Shown: positions 1 through 6,703 of the stretch, in pieces
Position numbering within the stretch: the stretch's first letter is position 1
How the letters are laid out: every line of letters starts with the position of its first letter
From: Paracoccaceae bacterium
GTDB taxonomy: Bacteria > Pseudomonadota > Alphaproteobacteria > Rhodobacterales > Rhodobacteraceae
DNA length: 49,630 bases
NCBI GenBank assembly: GCA_021647745.1
Contig: JAKIUB010000021.1
Coordinates: 1-49,630 of the forward strand
Reading direction: 5' to 3'
Position numbers and translations under genes: made by a program
Notes under the pieces: generated by a model
What the model saw: only the letters and a program-made list of their open reading frames with translations
Database searches by the model: none
Told to the model about the DNA's origin: nothing

Positions 1-246
1 GCGCAATCCGTGGATAGCGGCTTGCCCACGGTTTATGGCCGTGATGATGCGGTGGAATATATCAAATGTTCCGACGAGCACGGCGTGGTTGCTGACCCGG
101 ACGGGGTTTTGAAGATAAACGACAAGCTGAAGCTGGTGCCCGGCCACTGTGACCCGACCTGCAATGTGCACGACTGGTATGTGGGTGTGCGCAATGGCAA
201 GGTGGAAACGGTTTGGCCGGTATCGGCGCGCGGAAGGGCCTACTGA
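1..246 (+). CDS. bhcC: beta-hydroxyaspartate aldolase, C-terminal part (BhcC-like)
   Basis: Only the last 81 codons are present; the reading frame is open back to base 1, so the gene starts outside the window. The fragment carries the motif GHCDPT (residues 48-53 of the fragment) followed by NVHDWYV. This is the His-x-Asp metal site of the fold-type III PLP enzymes of the D-threonine aldolase / DSD1 family. The next gene is an iminosuccinate reductase homologue (bhcD), and bhcC-bhcD adjacency is the known order of the beta-hydroxyaspartate cycle. BhcC joins glycine and glyoxylate into (2R,3S)-beta-hydroxyaspartate in the cytoplasm. From the fragment alone a D-threonine aldolase or D-serine dehydratase-like enzyme would also fit; the neighbour decides the call. 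Confidence 0.8.
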   Translation, partial: AQSVDSGLPTVYGRDDAVEYIKCSDEHGVVADPDGVLKINDKLKLVPGHCDPTCNVHDWYVGVRNGKVETVWPVSARGRAY

Positions 247-1211
247 TGATTATTGTTCCTGAAAAAGAAATTGCCGGCCTGATTGACCGAAAAGCCTCTT
301 TTGATGCGGTTGAAGCAGTGTTTGCCGCCATGGCCAGCAAGGATGCCTATAACTTTCCGGTGATCCGTGAGGCCATCGGCCATGCGGATGCGCTTTATGG
401 GTTCAAATCCGGTTTTGACCGGAAATCACTGGCGCTGGGCCTTAAATCCGGCGGCTATTGGCCGGGCAACGAGGCCAAGGGGCTGACCAACCACCAGAGC
501 ACGGTTATTTTGTTTGATGCCGATACCGGCAAGGTAAAGGCGCTGGTTGGTGGCAATTTGCTGACCGCGCTGCGCACCGCCGCCGCTTCGGCGGTTTCCA
601 TCAAGCATCTGGCCCCCAAGGGTGCCAAGGTGCTGGGGATGATTGGCGCGGGGCATCAATCCGCCTTCCAGATGCGCGCCGCCGCCGAGCAGCGCGATTT
701 CGAGAAGGTTATCGGCTGGAATTTCCACCCCGAAATGCTGAGCCGGCTGGCCGAAACCGCCACCGAGCTTGGCTTGCCCTTCGAGGAGGCCACGCTTGAG
801 CAAATCGGCACCGAGGCGGATGTGATCATCTCCATCACCTCCAGCCATGATCCGATCTTGCTGGACGCCCATGTGAAAGGCGGCACCCATATCGCCTGTA
901 TGGGCACAGATACCAAAGGAAAGCAGGAGGTCGAGGCGACGCTGGTAGCGCGCGCTTCCGTATTTACCGACGAGATCGCCCAGTCTGTCACCATTGGCGA
1001 ATGCCAGCATGCGGTGCGCGAAGGGCTTTTGTATGATATCAATATCACCGAGCTTGGCGCTGTAATCAACGGCACCCATAAAGGTCGCACATCCGAGGAT
1101 GAGCTGACCTTGTTTGACGGCACCGGTGTCGGGTTGCAAGATTTGGCAGTCGCCTCGGCTGCTGTAGATCTGGCGATTAAAAAGGGTGTGGCTATCGAGG
1201 TTGATTTTTGA
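246..1211 (+). CDS. bhcD: iminosuccinate reductase (BhcD), ornithine cyclodeaminase/mu-crystallin family
   Basis: 321 residues, the usual size for the ornithine cyclodeaminase/mu-crystallin family. It has the dinucleotide-binding motif MIGAGHQSAF (GAG at about residues 134-136), the family stretch GGNLLTALRTAAASAVS before it, and a late DGTGVGLQDLAVA block. The residues around these motifs look like the BhcD subgroup rather than true ornithine cyclodeaminases. BhcD reduces iminosuccinate to aspartate with NADH, closing the beta-hydroxyaspartate cycle so that two glyoxylate yield one C4 acid without carbon loss. The ATG at 246 overlaps the stop of bhcC (TGATG). An upstream TTG in the same frame at 213 lies inside bhcC and is less likely to be the start. 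The family is certain; the exact reaction is inferred from synteny and motif resemblance. Confidence 0.85.
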   Translation: MIIVPEKEIAGLIDRKASFDAVEAVFAAMASKDAYNFPVIREAIGHADALYGFKSGFDRKSLALGLKSGGYWPGNEAKGLTNHQSTVILFDADTGKVKALVGGNLLTALRTAAASAVSIKHLAPKGAKVLGMIGAGHQSAFQMRAAAEQRDFEKVIGWNFHPEMLSRLAETATELGLPFEEATLEQIGTEADVIISITSSHDPILLDAHVKGGTHIACMGTDTKGKQEVEATLVARASVFTDEIAQSVTIGECQHAVREGLLYDINITELGAVINGTHKGRTSEDELTLFDGTGVGLQDLAVASAAVDLAIKKGVAIEVDF

Positions 1212-1732
1212 TGGGTCAAGCGCAGACCATATCTCCTGTTTTGCCCGGCACCAAGCTGCCGGATATGACCCTGCCTTCCACGGCTGGCGGAGATGTGAAC
1301 TTGCGCGCCTTGCAGGGCCTGACGGTGATTTACGCTTATCCGCGCACCAGCCCGCCAAATGCAGCCCCGATTGAAGGCTGGGACCAGATCACCGGCGCGC
1401 GGGGCTGCACCCCGCAATCCTGCAGTTTTCGCGACCATTATGCAGAGCTGCTTGCAGCCGGGGTGGCGCAAATATTTGGCCTTTCCACGCAAGATACTGT
1501 ATACCAGTCCGAAGTGGTGACACGGCTCCACCTGCCTTTTGCGCTTTTATCTGATCTAGAGCTTGGGCTGGGCAAAGCGCTGGGGCTTGAACTTTTCGAG
1601 GCAGGGGGGATGACCCTGCTGAAGCGAATTACGCTTATTTTGCGGGATGGCAAGATAGAGCATGTGTTTTTTCCGGTCAGCAAGCCTGCGCACAATGCCG
1701 AAGAGGTAATCGCCTATCTGGAGGGGAAATAA
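1211..1732 (+). CDS. peroxiredoxin, PrxQ/BCP-type
   Basis: 173 residues with a thioredoxin-like peroxiredoxin fold. The active-site segment is GCTPQSCSFRDH, giving Cys66 (peroxidatic) and Cys71 (resolving); the four-residue spacing is the PrxQ/BCP arrangement. The stretch between the strand YAYPRT and the cysteines is longer than in classic BCP (about 20 residues including EGWDQITGARG), which marks a known redoxin subgroup. Thiol peroxidases of this class reduce H2O2 and alkyl hydroperoxides with electrons from thioredoxin. The start codon overlaps the bhcD stop (ATGA), so the gene is translationally coupled to the bhc operon. A role in protecting glyoxylate metabolism is only a positional inference. 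Confidence 0.85.
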   Translation: MGQAQTISPVLPGTKLPDMTLPSTAGGDVNLRALQGLTVIYAYPRTSPPNAAPIEGWDQITGARGCTPQSCSFRDHYAELLAAGVAQIFGLSTQDTVYQSEVVTRLHLPFALLSDLELGLGKALGLELFEAGGMTLLKRITLILRDGKIEHVFFPVSKPAHNAEEVIAYLEGK

Positions 1733-1763
1733 AGAAAGCCCCGACAAGGGGATAAAGAAGATT

Positions 1764-1800
1764 TGGTAACAGTTTTTACCATTTGCGGGCCGATCGGCCC
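1764..1800. repeat. two adjacent dyads upstream of TRAP operon 1
   Basis: TGGTAA (1764-1769) and TTACCA (1776-1781) form a perfect 6-bp inverted repeat with a 6-nt gap. Directly after it, GGGCCGATCGGCCC (1787-1800) is a perfect 14-bp palindrome. Both lie between the peroxiredoxin stop and the dctP start. They could be operators for the transporter. The palindrome could instead fold as a GC stem with a GATC loop ending the upstream operon, but it lacks a U-run. Confidence 0.5.
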
Positions 1801-1841
1801 ATTTAACGGCATTTAGCCACCATTGTTTCTGGGAGGAAAAC

Positions 1842-2879
1842 ATGAAAAAACAACTACTCGCGGCCACCACGGCCCTTGTCTTTGCCGGCGGTATCGCCCA
1901 AGCACAGACCACACTGGAAATGACCTCGGCCTTCGGGCAAAACCTGCCTATCCTTGGCACGGCTGCGGTCGATTTTGTTTCCAAAATCAACAGCATTTCG
2001 TCAGATGTGGAATTCGAGCATTTTGACCCGGGCAAGCTGGTGCCAACCCTTGAAGCGCTTGATGCGGTTTCCAACGGCTCGGTAGATGCATCTTTTGCAA
2101 CTTCCGGTTATTGGCAGGGTAAAATCAACTCGGCCTCCTTGTTTGCGGCTGTGCCTTTTGGCCCGGAAGCTGGCGAATTCCTCGGCTGGATTTTATATGA
2201 TGACGGTGCGCGCCTCTGGCAGCAGATGTATGACGATAACGGCTATAATGTGGTGGTTACGCCCTGCGGCCTGATCGCGCCTGAAACCTCCGGCTGGTTC
2301 AAAAAAGAGATCAACACTGTTGAAGATCTTGCTGGCCTGAACATGCGCTTCTTTGGCCTTGGTGCCAAAGTGATGGAAACCCTTGGCGTTTCCACCTCGC
2401 TTCTGGGCGCGTCGGATATCTTCCCGGCACTTGAGCGCGGCGCGATTGACGCGACCGAGTTCTCCATGCCGCGTATTGATGCCCGCCTTGGCTTCTACAA
2501 GATCGCCAAATACAACTACTTCCCCGGTTGGCACCAGCCCTCGACCTTGTTTGAGCTGCTGATCAACCGCGATGTTTGGGATGATTTGAGTGATACCGCG
2601 CAAGAGCAGATCAAGGTTGCTTGCCTGGCCAACATCACCACTAACCTCGCGGAAGGTGAAGCCACCAACTATGCCGCCATGGTTGACAACACCGAAAACA
2701 ACGGTGTGATCATCAAGCAGTGGAGCCCGGAAATTCTGGACGCTTTCTCCACCGGTTGGGATACCGTGGTAGCTGACCTTTCCAAGGGTGATCCGTTCTT
2801 CCAGGAAGTATGGAACGACCTGCAAGAGTATCGCGCCGGCTACAAGATCTGGCAGCAGATATATCTGCCGCGTGAATAA
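1842..2879 (+). CDS. TRAP transporter substrate-binding protein (DctP/TakP-like)
   Basis: 345 residues with a clear signal peptide (MKKQLLAATTALVFAGGIAQA, cut near residue 21), so the product is periplasmic. A GGGAGG ribosome site precedes the ATG. The segments GAIDATEFSMPRIDARLGFY and YNYFPGWHQPST match the TakP branch of DctP binding proteins, which bind 2-oxo acids and related carboxylates. It captures the ligand and delivers it to the DctQM membrane complex encoded just downstream. A hairpin with a U-run follows the stop (2893-2929). The gene lies 109 bp after the bhc/peroxiredoxin genes, so a 2-hydroxy or 2-oxo acid is a reasonable ligand guess, but the sequence does not settle it. Confidence 0.9.
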   Translation: MKKQLLAATTALVFAGGIAQAQTTLEMTSAFGQNLPILGTAAVDFVSKINSISSDVEFEHFDPGKLVPTLEALDAVSNGSVDASFATSGYWQGKINSASLFAAVPFGPEAGEFLGWILYDDGARLWQQMYDDNGYNVVVTPCGLIAPETSGWFKKEINTVEDLAGLNMRFFGLGAKVMETLGVSTSLLGASDIFPALERGAIDATEFSMPRIDARLGFYKIAKYNYFPGWHQPSTLFELLINRDVWDDLSDTAQEQIKVACLANITTNLAEGEATNYAAMVDNTENNGVIIKQWSPEILDAFSTGWDTVVADLSKGDPFFQEVWNDLQEYRAGYKIWQQIYLPRE

Positions 2880-2892
2880 GCTATAAAAAACG

Positions 2893-2929
2893 GGTGGTGG
2901 CCATCTTAGGTGGCCTCCACCTTTTTATT
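2893..2929 (+). terminator. intrinsic terminator/attenuator between dctP and dctQ (TRAP 1)
   Basis: GGTGGTGGCC (2893-2902) pairs with GGCCTCCACC (2912-2921) with a single T-T mismatch and a 9-nt loop, then TTTTTATT follows. It sits 14 nt after the dctP stop and 15 nt before the dctQ start, so it probably ends a share of transcripts after the binding-protein gene. Confidence 0.75.
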
Positions 2930-2944
2930 GGGGGAGGGCTTCGG

Positions 2945-3733
2945 ATGTCGGAGATAAGTACAGACACCATTGATCATGTGACCAAAATTTCAGATCCGGG
3001 TGAGCGCAATCGTGAATCGCACCTTTGGGGCGACCGGTTGATGGTCCTGCTCGGAAATATTGCCGCTTGGCTATTTCCAATCCTGATGGTGGCGATTGTG
3101 GCGCAAGTTTTTATGCGCAAATTCGGTTTCAACCAAGCTTGGCTGGATGATGCGCAATGGTGGATATACGGTACCGCGCTGCTGACCGGCTTTGGTTATG
3201 CTATTACGACCAACAGCCATGTGCGGGTTGATATCCTGCACGAAAACTATTCACCAAAGAAAAAGGCGCGCATCGAGCTGGTAGCACTTGGCTGGTGCCT
3301 GATGCCGTTTCTGGTGCTGATGGCCGATATTCTGACCCATTATGCCTATGCCTCGATCATTGCCCGCGAAGGCTCGGACAGCCCCAACGGCCTGCATGGG
3401 CTGTATCTTTTGAAATCAATTATGCCGTTGCTGTTTATTGCGGCGATCATCGCCTCGTTTGCCGCCCTTTACCGCAACCTTTCTGTGCTGCGCAAACCGG
3501 CACTTTGGAGCCTGTTTATTGCCGCATTTCCCACGGTCTGGTTTATTGCCGAGCGGGTGATCTACTACATCTTGTGGTGGGTGGTGCGCCTGAGCAATTC
3601 GGAAATAGCCGACCGGCGCATCAGCCGCGAGCCGCTTCTGGAGCCGACCATGTGGTATGGTCTGGCTATCGTTATCATTATCGCTATTGCCAGCTTTGTG
3701 CTTGGCAAGCGCCGCCAATCGGAAGCCGCTTAA
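2945..3733 (+). CDS. TRAP transporter small permease (DctQ)
   Basis: 262 residues with hydrophobic segments near residues 30-55, 75-95, 115-140, 155-175, 185-215 and 235-258. This is longer than the usual four-helix DctQ of 160-200 residues, mostly through extra C-terminal helices. It pairs with the large DctM subunit in the inner membrane and contacts the periplasmic binding protein. The ATG at 2945 follows a GGGGGAGGG ribosome site. A GTG at 2894 in the same frame lies inside the terminator stem and is rejected. The stop is one base before the dctM ATG. The subunit family is secure from context. Confidence 0.85.
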   Translation: MSEISTDTIDHVTKISDPGERNRESHLWGDRLMVLLGNIAAWLFPILMVAIVAQVFMRKFGFNQAWLDDAQWWIYGTALLTGFGYAITTNSHVRVDILHENYSPKKKARIELVALGWCLMPFLVLMADILTHYAYASIIAREGSDSPNGLHGLYLLKSIMPLLFIAAIIASFAALYRNLSVLRKPALWSLFIAAFPTVWFIAERVIYYILWWVVRLSNSEIADRRISREPLLEPTMWYGLAIVIIIAIASFVLGKRRQSEAA

Positions 3734-3734
3734 A

Positions 3735-5186
3735 ATGGAACTATTATCACTTATGAGCGGGTTGATGAACCTGAACCAATGGTTGGTTCTGGCTATGTTT
3801 CTTGTGTTTATCATTATGCTGTTTCGCGGCATTCCGGTGGTTTATGCGTTGGTTGGTGTCAGCCTTCTGTTTGTGCTGATTGGCGAGTTTGTGCTTGATG
3901 CAAACCGCCAGCTGATCAACGAATATATCCCGTTTGACCGCACCGGCATCACCTATAACAAAATTTCCGTCAATGCCGGGCGCTTCTTTGGCGGTATTAT
4001 CAAAAACCCGGTGCTAGTCGCTTTGCCGATGTTCATCTATATGGGCCTGATGCTGGACCAGTCCGGCGTGGCGCAAAAGATGATGAAATCCATGCAGGTG
4101 CTGTTTGGTGCGCTCAAGGGCGGGCTGGCGCTTTCGGTCATGCTGATCGGTATTATTCTGGCTGCAAGCACCGGGGTTATTGGTGCTTCCGTAGTGTTAC
4201 TCGGGGTGATGGGTATTCCGGCGATGATGAAACAGGGTTATGCCAAGCCGATCGCCACCGGCACTATTGCCGCCTCGGGCACGCTGGGCATTCTTATCCC
4301 TCCCTCGATCATGCTGGTGATCATGTCCGACCAGCTGGCGATTTCGCTGGGAGATCTGTTCATGGGGGCGCTGTTTCCGGGGCTGTTGCTCGGCGGGCTT
4401 TATATCCTCTATATCGTGATTTACGGTATCATTTCCCCCAAATCCATGCCGATCCCCGATGACCACGAGCCTGTTACGGCCAGGATCATCTTTGATGTGG
4501 CAAAATCGGTTGTGCCACCGATGGGGCTTATATTGCTGGTGCTTGGCTCGATTTTCTTTGGCCTTGCCACGCCGACCGAGGCCTCTGGCCTTGGTGCCAT
4601 GGGGGCCACGGTGCTGGCCATAGCAGCGCGAAAGCTGAACCTCAAGGTGTTCAAGGATGTGATGCGCCAAACGCTCAACACAGCCGGTTATATTGTGGGT
4701 ATCTTCATTGCTGCCAATTTCTTTGCACTGGTGCTGCGGCGCTATGGTGGCGACGCGATTATCGAAAATCTGGTGCTTGGCTCGTTTGACAACCCCTATA
4801 TGGTGATCGCGTTTATCCTGTTTATTATCTTCCTGCTGGGCTTCCTGCTCGACTGGATCGAAATCACCCTGATCATCATGCCCTTGATGTTGCCGGTGGT
4901 CATCGGGCTTAATATTCCGGTGGAAGGCTACGGCGTGGTGGATAACCCTTCGGTCGTCTGGTTCGCAATATTGGTGGCGGTGACATTACAAACCTCGTTC
5001 TTGACACCGCCGGTAGGATTTGCGCTGTTTTATCTGAAGGGTGTTTGCCCGCCAGATATCAACCTGATGCACATCTACAAAGGCGTGATCCCGTTTGTGC
5101 TATTGCAGCTTATGGGCTTGCTGATCGTGTTTTTCTGGCCAGCCCTGACCACATGGCTGCCGGCGGTCGCCTACGCCATCAACTAA
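3735..5186 (+). CDS. TRAP transporter large permease (DctM)
   Basis: 483 residues, polytopic, with the DctM family pattern: a re-entrant/helix region with ASGTLGILIPPSIMLVIM in the first half and a matching SFLTPPVGFALFYLKG near the end, reflecting the inverted repeat of the ion-transporter superfamily. It moves the ligand across the inner membrane driven by the sodium gradient, taking it from the dctP product. The ATG at 3735 is one base after the dctQ stop, so the two are co-translated. Longer N-terminal extensions in frame would run into dctQ and are not needed. The loop around residues 70-90 is somewhat longer than in compact DctM proteins, as seen in the TakM-like subgroup. Confidence 0.9.
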   Translation: MELLSLMSGLMNLNQWLVLAMFLVFIIMLFRGIPVVYALVGVSLLFVLIGEFVLDANRQLINEYIPFDRTGITYNKISVNAGRFFGGIIKNPVLVALPMFIYMGLMLDQSGVAQKMMKSMQVLFGALKGGLALSVMLIGIILAASTGVIGASVVLLGVMGIPAMMKQGYAKPIATGTIAASGTLGILIPPSIMLVIMSDQLAISLGDLFMGALFPGLLLGGLYILYIVIYGIISPKSMPIPDDHEPVTARIIFDVAKSVVPPMGLILLVLGSIFFGLATPTEASGLGAMGATVLAIAARKLNLKVFKDVMRQTLNTAGYIVGIFIAANFFALVLRRYGGDAIIENLVLGSFDNPYMVIAFILFIIFLLGFLLDWIEITLIIMPLMLPVVIGLNIPVEGYGVVDNPSVVWFAILVAVTLQTSFLTPPVGFALFYLKGVCPPDINLMHIYKGVIPFVLLQLMGLLIVFFWPALTTWLPAVAYAIN

Positions 5187-5535
5187 CCGGGGTTTTTCTC
5201 CTGCCGAGCCGGTTACTCTTGTGCTGCGGATGTTTTTTATTAGTGCCGATTGTTTGATAAATCGGCACTAACTGCATCGGGCACCTGCAGGGCAGTGCTA
5301 AAGGGTGGCAGGCCCACCAGTTAAATGCTGCCTACCATCGCCCTTGCCGCCAGCGTCAACGGCCACAAACAACGTGATGTTGAAGCGCTGCTGCTGTGAG
5401 CTTTTAAAGCTTAGGTGCCAACGGAACACCGCTTACATTTTTGCTGGCGCCAGAAATTCCCCTTATTATTATGTTCTGTAAGTTACTTCTGCGCGCTGAA
5501 ACCAAAAATGCTTGCGGGGTGTAGGGGCTACCGTT
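5187..5535. other. intergenic gap between convergent TRAP 1 and phosphatase genes
   Basis: No gene is supported here. The region holds the inverted repeat at 5240-5271 and several short G+C-rich dyads. A 24-codon frame at about 5325-5399 has no ribosome site and resembles no family I can name. Base composition looks slightly more A+T rich and less codon-like than its flanks, which could mean a decayed remnant. Confidence 0.4.
5240..5271. repeat. 11-bp perfect inverted repeat, hairpin
   Basis: TTAGTGCCGAT (5240-5250) and ATCGGCACTAA (5261-5271) are exact reverse complements with a 10-nt loop. It lies 54 nt after the dctM stop. A T-run lies before the left arm, not after the right arm, so it is not a standard terminator for the plus strand. 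It may act as an mRNA 3' end stabiliser or mark a remnant end. Confidence 0.6.
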
Positions 5536-6288
5536 TTACCTATGCTTAACAGGGCTGGGGGTGCGGCCGTGCGGCTCCAGCAATTCTTGCACATTATCTT
5601 CCAGCACCAGACAGGAAAGCTTCCGGCCGAATACCGCGCCGGTATCCACGGCTATGCGGTTGCCGTGGTTTTCAACTTCGCGCACGGGGGTGTGGCCATG
5701 CACCACTATCGCCCCGAAATCTTCTTGATGGTTCAAAAAGGGATTGCGCACCCACATCAGGTCGTATTCTACCTGCTTGTCCAATGGTCGCGATGGCTCC
5801 ACGCCCGCATGGGCAAAGAAATACCCCCCGATACGGATTGAGCGCTCGCACGCCTCTATCCAGTCAAGATGGGCTTGGGGTATGGAGCTTGCAAAGGCTT
5901 CGCACATAGCCGTGGCCTGTTCGGGTGTGCCTCCTTCTACTCCGTAGCTTGCCAGCGTTATCTCACCGCCCATGATCGGGTCCAGCCAGTGGTATCGGCA
6001 GCCATGCATGCCGGTCGGGTCACGCAAAAACAGCTTGGGGTAGTTGTCGTGGTTACCATAAAGGAAGCGCGCAGGCAGGGCAGGGGTGTTTGCCGCCATT
6101 AGGTTTTCCAGCACTTCGCGGCAGCGGGGGCCGCGGTCCATGTAATCACCGAGATAGATTACCAGCGGCTTCGGGTGCGGGTTTGTGACGAGGTCGGTCG
6201 TAATCCGCGCCTGCATCTCTTCTAGCTCCGTCAGGCATCCGTGGATGTCGCCTATTGCGTATATCCTGAAATTGTCGGTTTTGCTCAT
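5536..6288 (-). CDS. calcineurin-like metallophosphoesterase (Ser/Thr phosphatase family)
   Basis: 250 residues with the whole PPP-type metal-site series: GDIHG (13-17), GDYMDRG (47-53), GNHD (78-81) and VHGHTPV (about 195-201). These ligate two metal ions in protein phosphatases and in bis(5'-nucleosyl)-tetraphosphatases of the ApaH type. The protein has no signal peptide or membrane segment and should be cytoplasmic. Substrates may be phosphoproteins or dinucleotides; the sequence does not tell which. It is transcribed towards the TRAP operon and follows rpsU on the same strand after a strong terminator, so it is probably a separate unit. Confidence 0.88.
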   Translation of the reverse strand: MSKTDNFRIYAIGDIHGCLTELEEMQARITTDLVTNPHPKPLVIYLGDYMDRGPRCREVLENLMAANTPALPARFLYGNHDNYPKLFLRDPTGMHGCRYHWLDPIMGGEITLASYGVEGGTPEQATAMCEAFASSIPQAHLDWIEACERSIRIGGYFFAHAGVEPSRPLDKQVEYDLMWVRNPFLNHQEDFGAIVVHGHTPVREVENHGNRIAVDTGAVFGRKLSCLVLEDNVQELLEPHGRTPSPVKHR

Positions 6289-6350
6289 TGCTATTTTTCC
6301 TTCCCCCGGGGGCCGGTAGGAAAAACATCTTTCCCCAAACCCTCTGCCAA

Positions 6351-6381
6351 TAAAAAACCCCCGCAGTTGCCAACGGGGGTT
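6351..6381 (-). terminator. intrinsic terminator of rpsU
   Basis: Read on the minus strand, AACCCCCG (complement of 6374-6381) and CGGGGGTT (complement of 6356-6363) form a perfect 8-bp stem with a 10-nt loop, followed by TTTTTTA. It lies 27 nt downstream of the rpsU stop. Confidence 0.85.
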
Positions 6382-6407
6382 AATAACTACAATAGTTCAA
6401 CTCTAGC

Positions 6408-6614
6408 TCAGAGCATCCCCTCACGTTGCAATTTCTTGCGTGCGAGTTTACGGGCGCGCCGAACCGCTTCGGCCTTTTCACGGGCTTTGCGGATGGAAGG
6501 CTTTTCGAAATGTTGCTTGAGCTTCATTTCACGAAAAACGCCTTCACGCTGGAGCTTTTTTTTCAGGGCACGAAGCGCCTGATCGACATTGTTGTCTCGA
6601 ACCATTACCTGCAT
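6408..6614 (-). CDS. rpsU: 30S ribosomal protein S21
   Basis: 68 residues starting MQVMVRDNNVDQALRALKKK, the typical alphaproteobacterial S21 N-terminus, with a basic C-terminal tail rich in Arg, Lys and Ala. S21 binds the platform of the 30S subunit near the 3' end of 16S rRNA and helps initiation at Shine-Dalgarno sites. A promoter with near-consensus elements (6665-6693) and an intrinsic terminator (6351-6381) make it a single-gene unit. The ATG at 6614 is preferred over the in-frame ATG at 6605 because homologues begin with MQV. Confidence 0.95.
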   Translation of the reverse strand: MQVMVRDNNVDQALRALKKKLQREGVFREMKLKQHFEKPSIRKAREKAEAVRRARKLARKKLQREGML

Positions 6615-6642
6615 GGTGTAGTCACCACCTTTCTAATCAGTG

Positions 6643-6672
6643 TTGCATAATTGCAGGAAGCCGCTCTATACC
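6643..6672 (+). promoter_or_regulatory. candidate promoter of the COQ9 operon
   Basis: TTGCAT (6643-6648), an 18-bp spacer, then TATACC (6667-6672); the start of transcription would lie about 25 nt before the ATG at 6704. The -10 element overlaps that of the opposing rpsU promoter. Confidence 0.45.
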
Positions 6673-6693
6673 AAGAGGGTAACAACTTGTCTA
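6665..6693 (-). promoter_or_regulatory. candidate promoter of rpsU
   Basis: On the minus strand TAGACA (complement of 6688-6693), a 17-bp spacer, then TATAGA (complement of 6665-6670). This is a good sigma-70-type match, giving a leader of about 45 nt for rpsU. Confidence 0.5.
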
Positions 6694-6703
6694 GGGTGCG
6701 ACC

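Noticed and set aside
656..1531. Long minus-strand frames opposite bhcD and the peroxiredoxin gene
   Set aside because: They cover two well-supported genes, have no recognisable motif, and show shadow-like composition.
2894..2944. GTG start that would lengthen dctQ
   Set aside because: It lies inside the terminator stem, and the ATG at 2945 has a strong ribosome site.
5325..5399. 24-codon frame starting MLPTIALAASVNG
   Set aside because: No ribosome site, no family resemblance I can defend, and it ends in unstructured gap sequence; a transposase remnant was considered but not supported.
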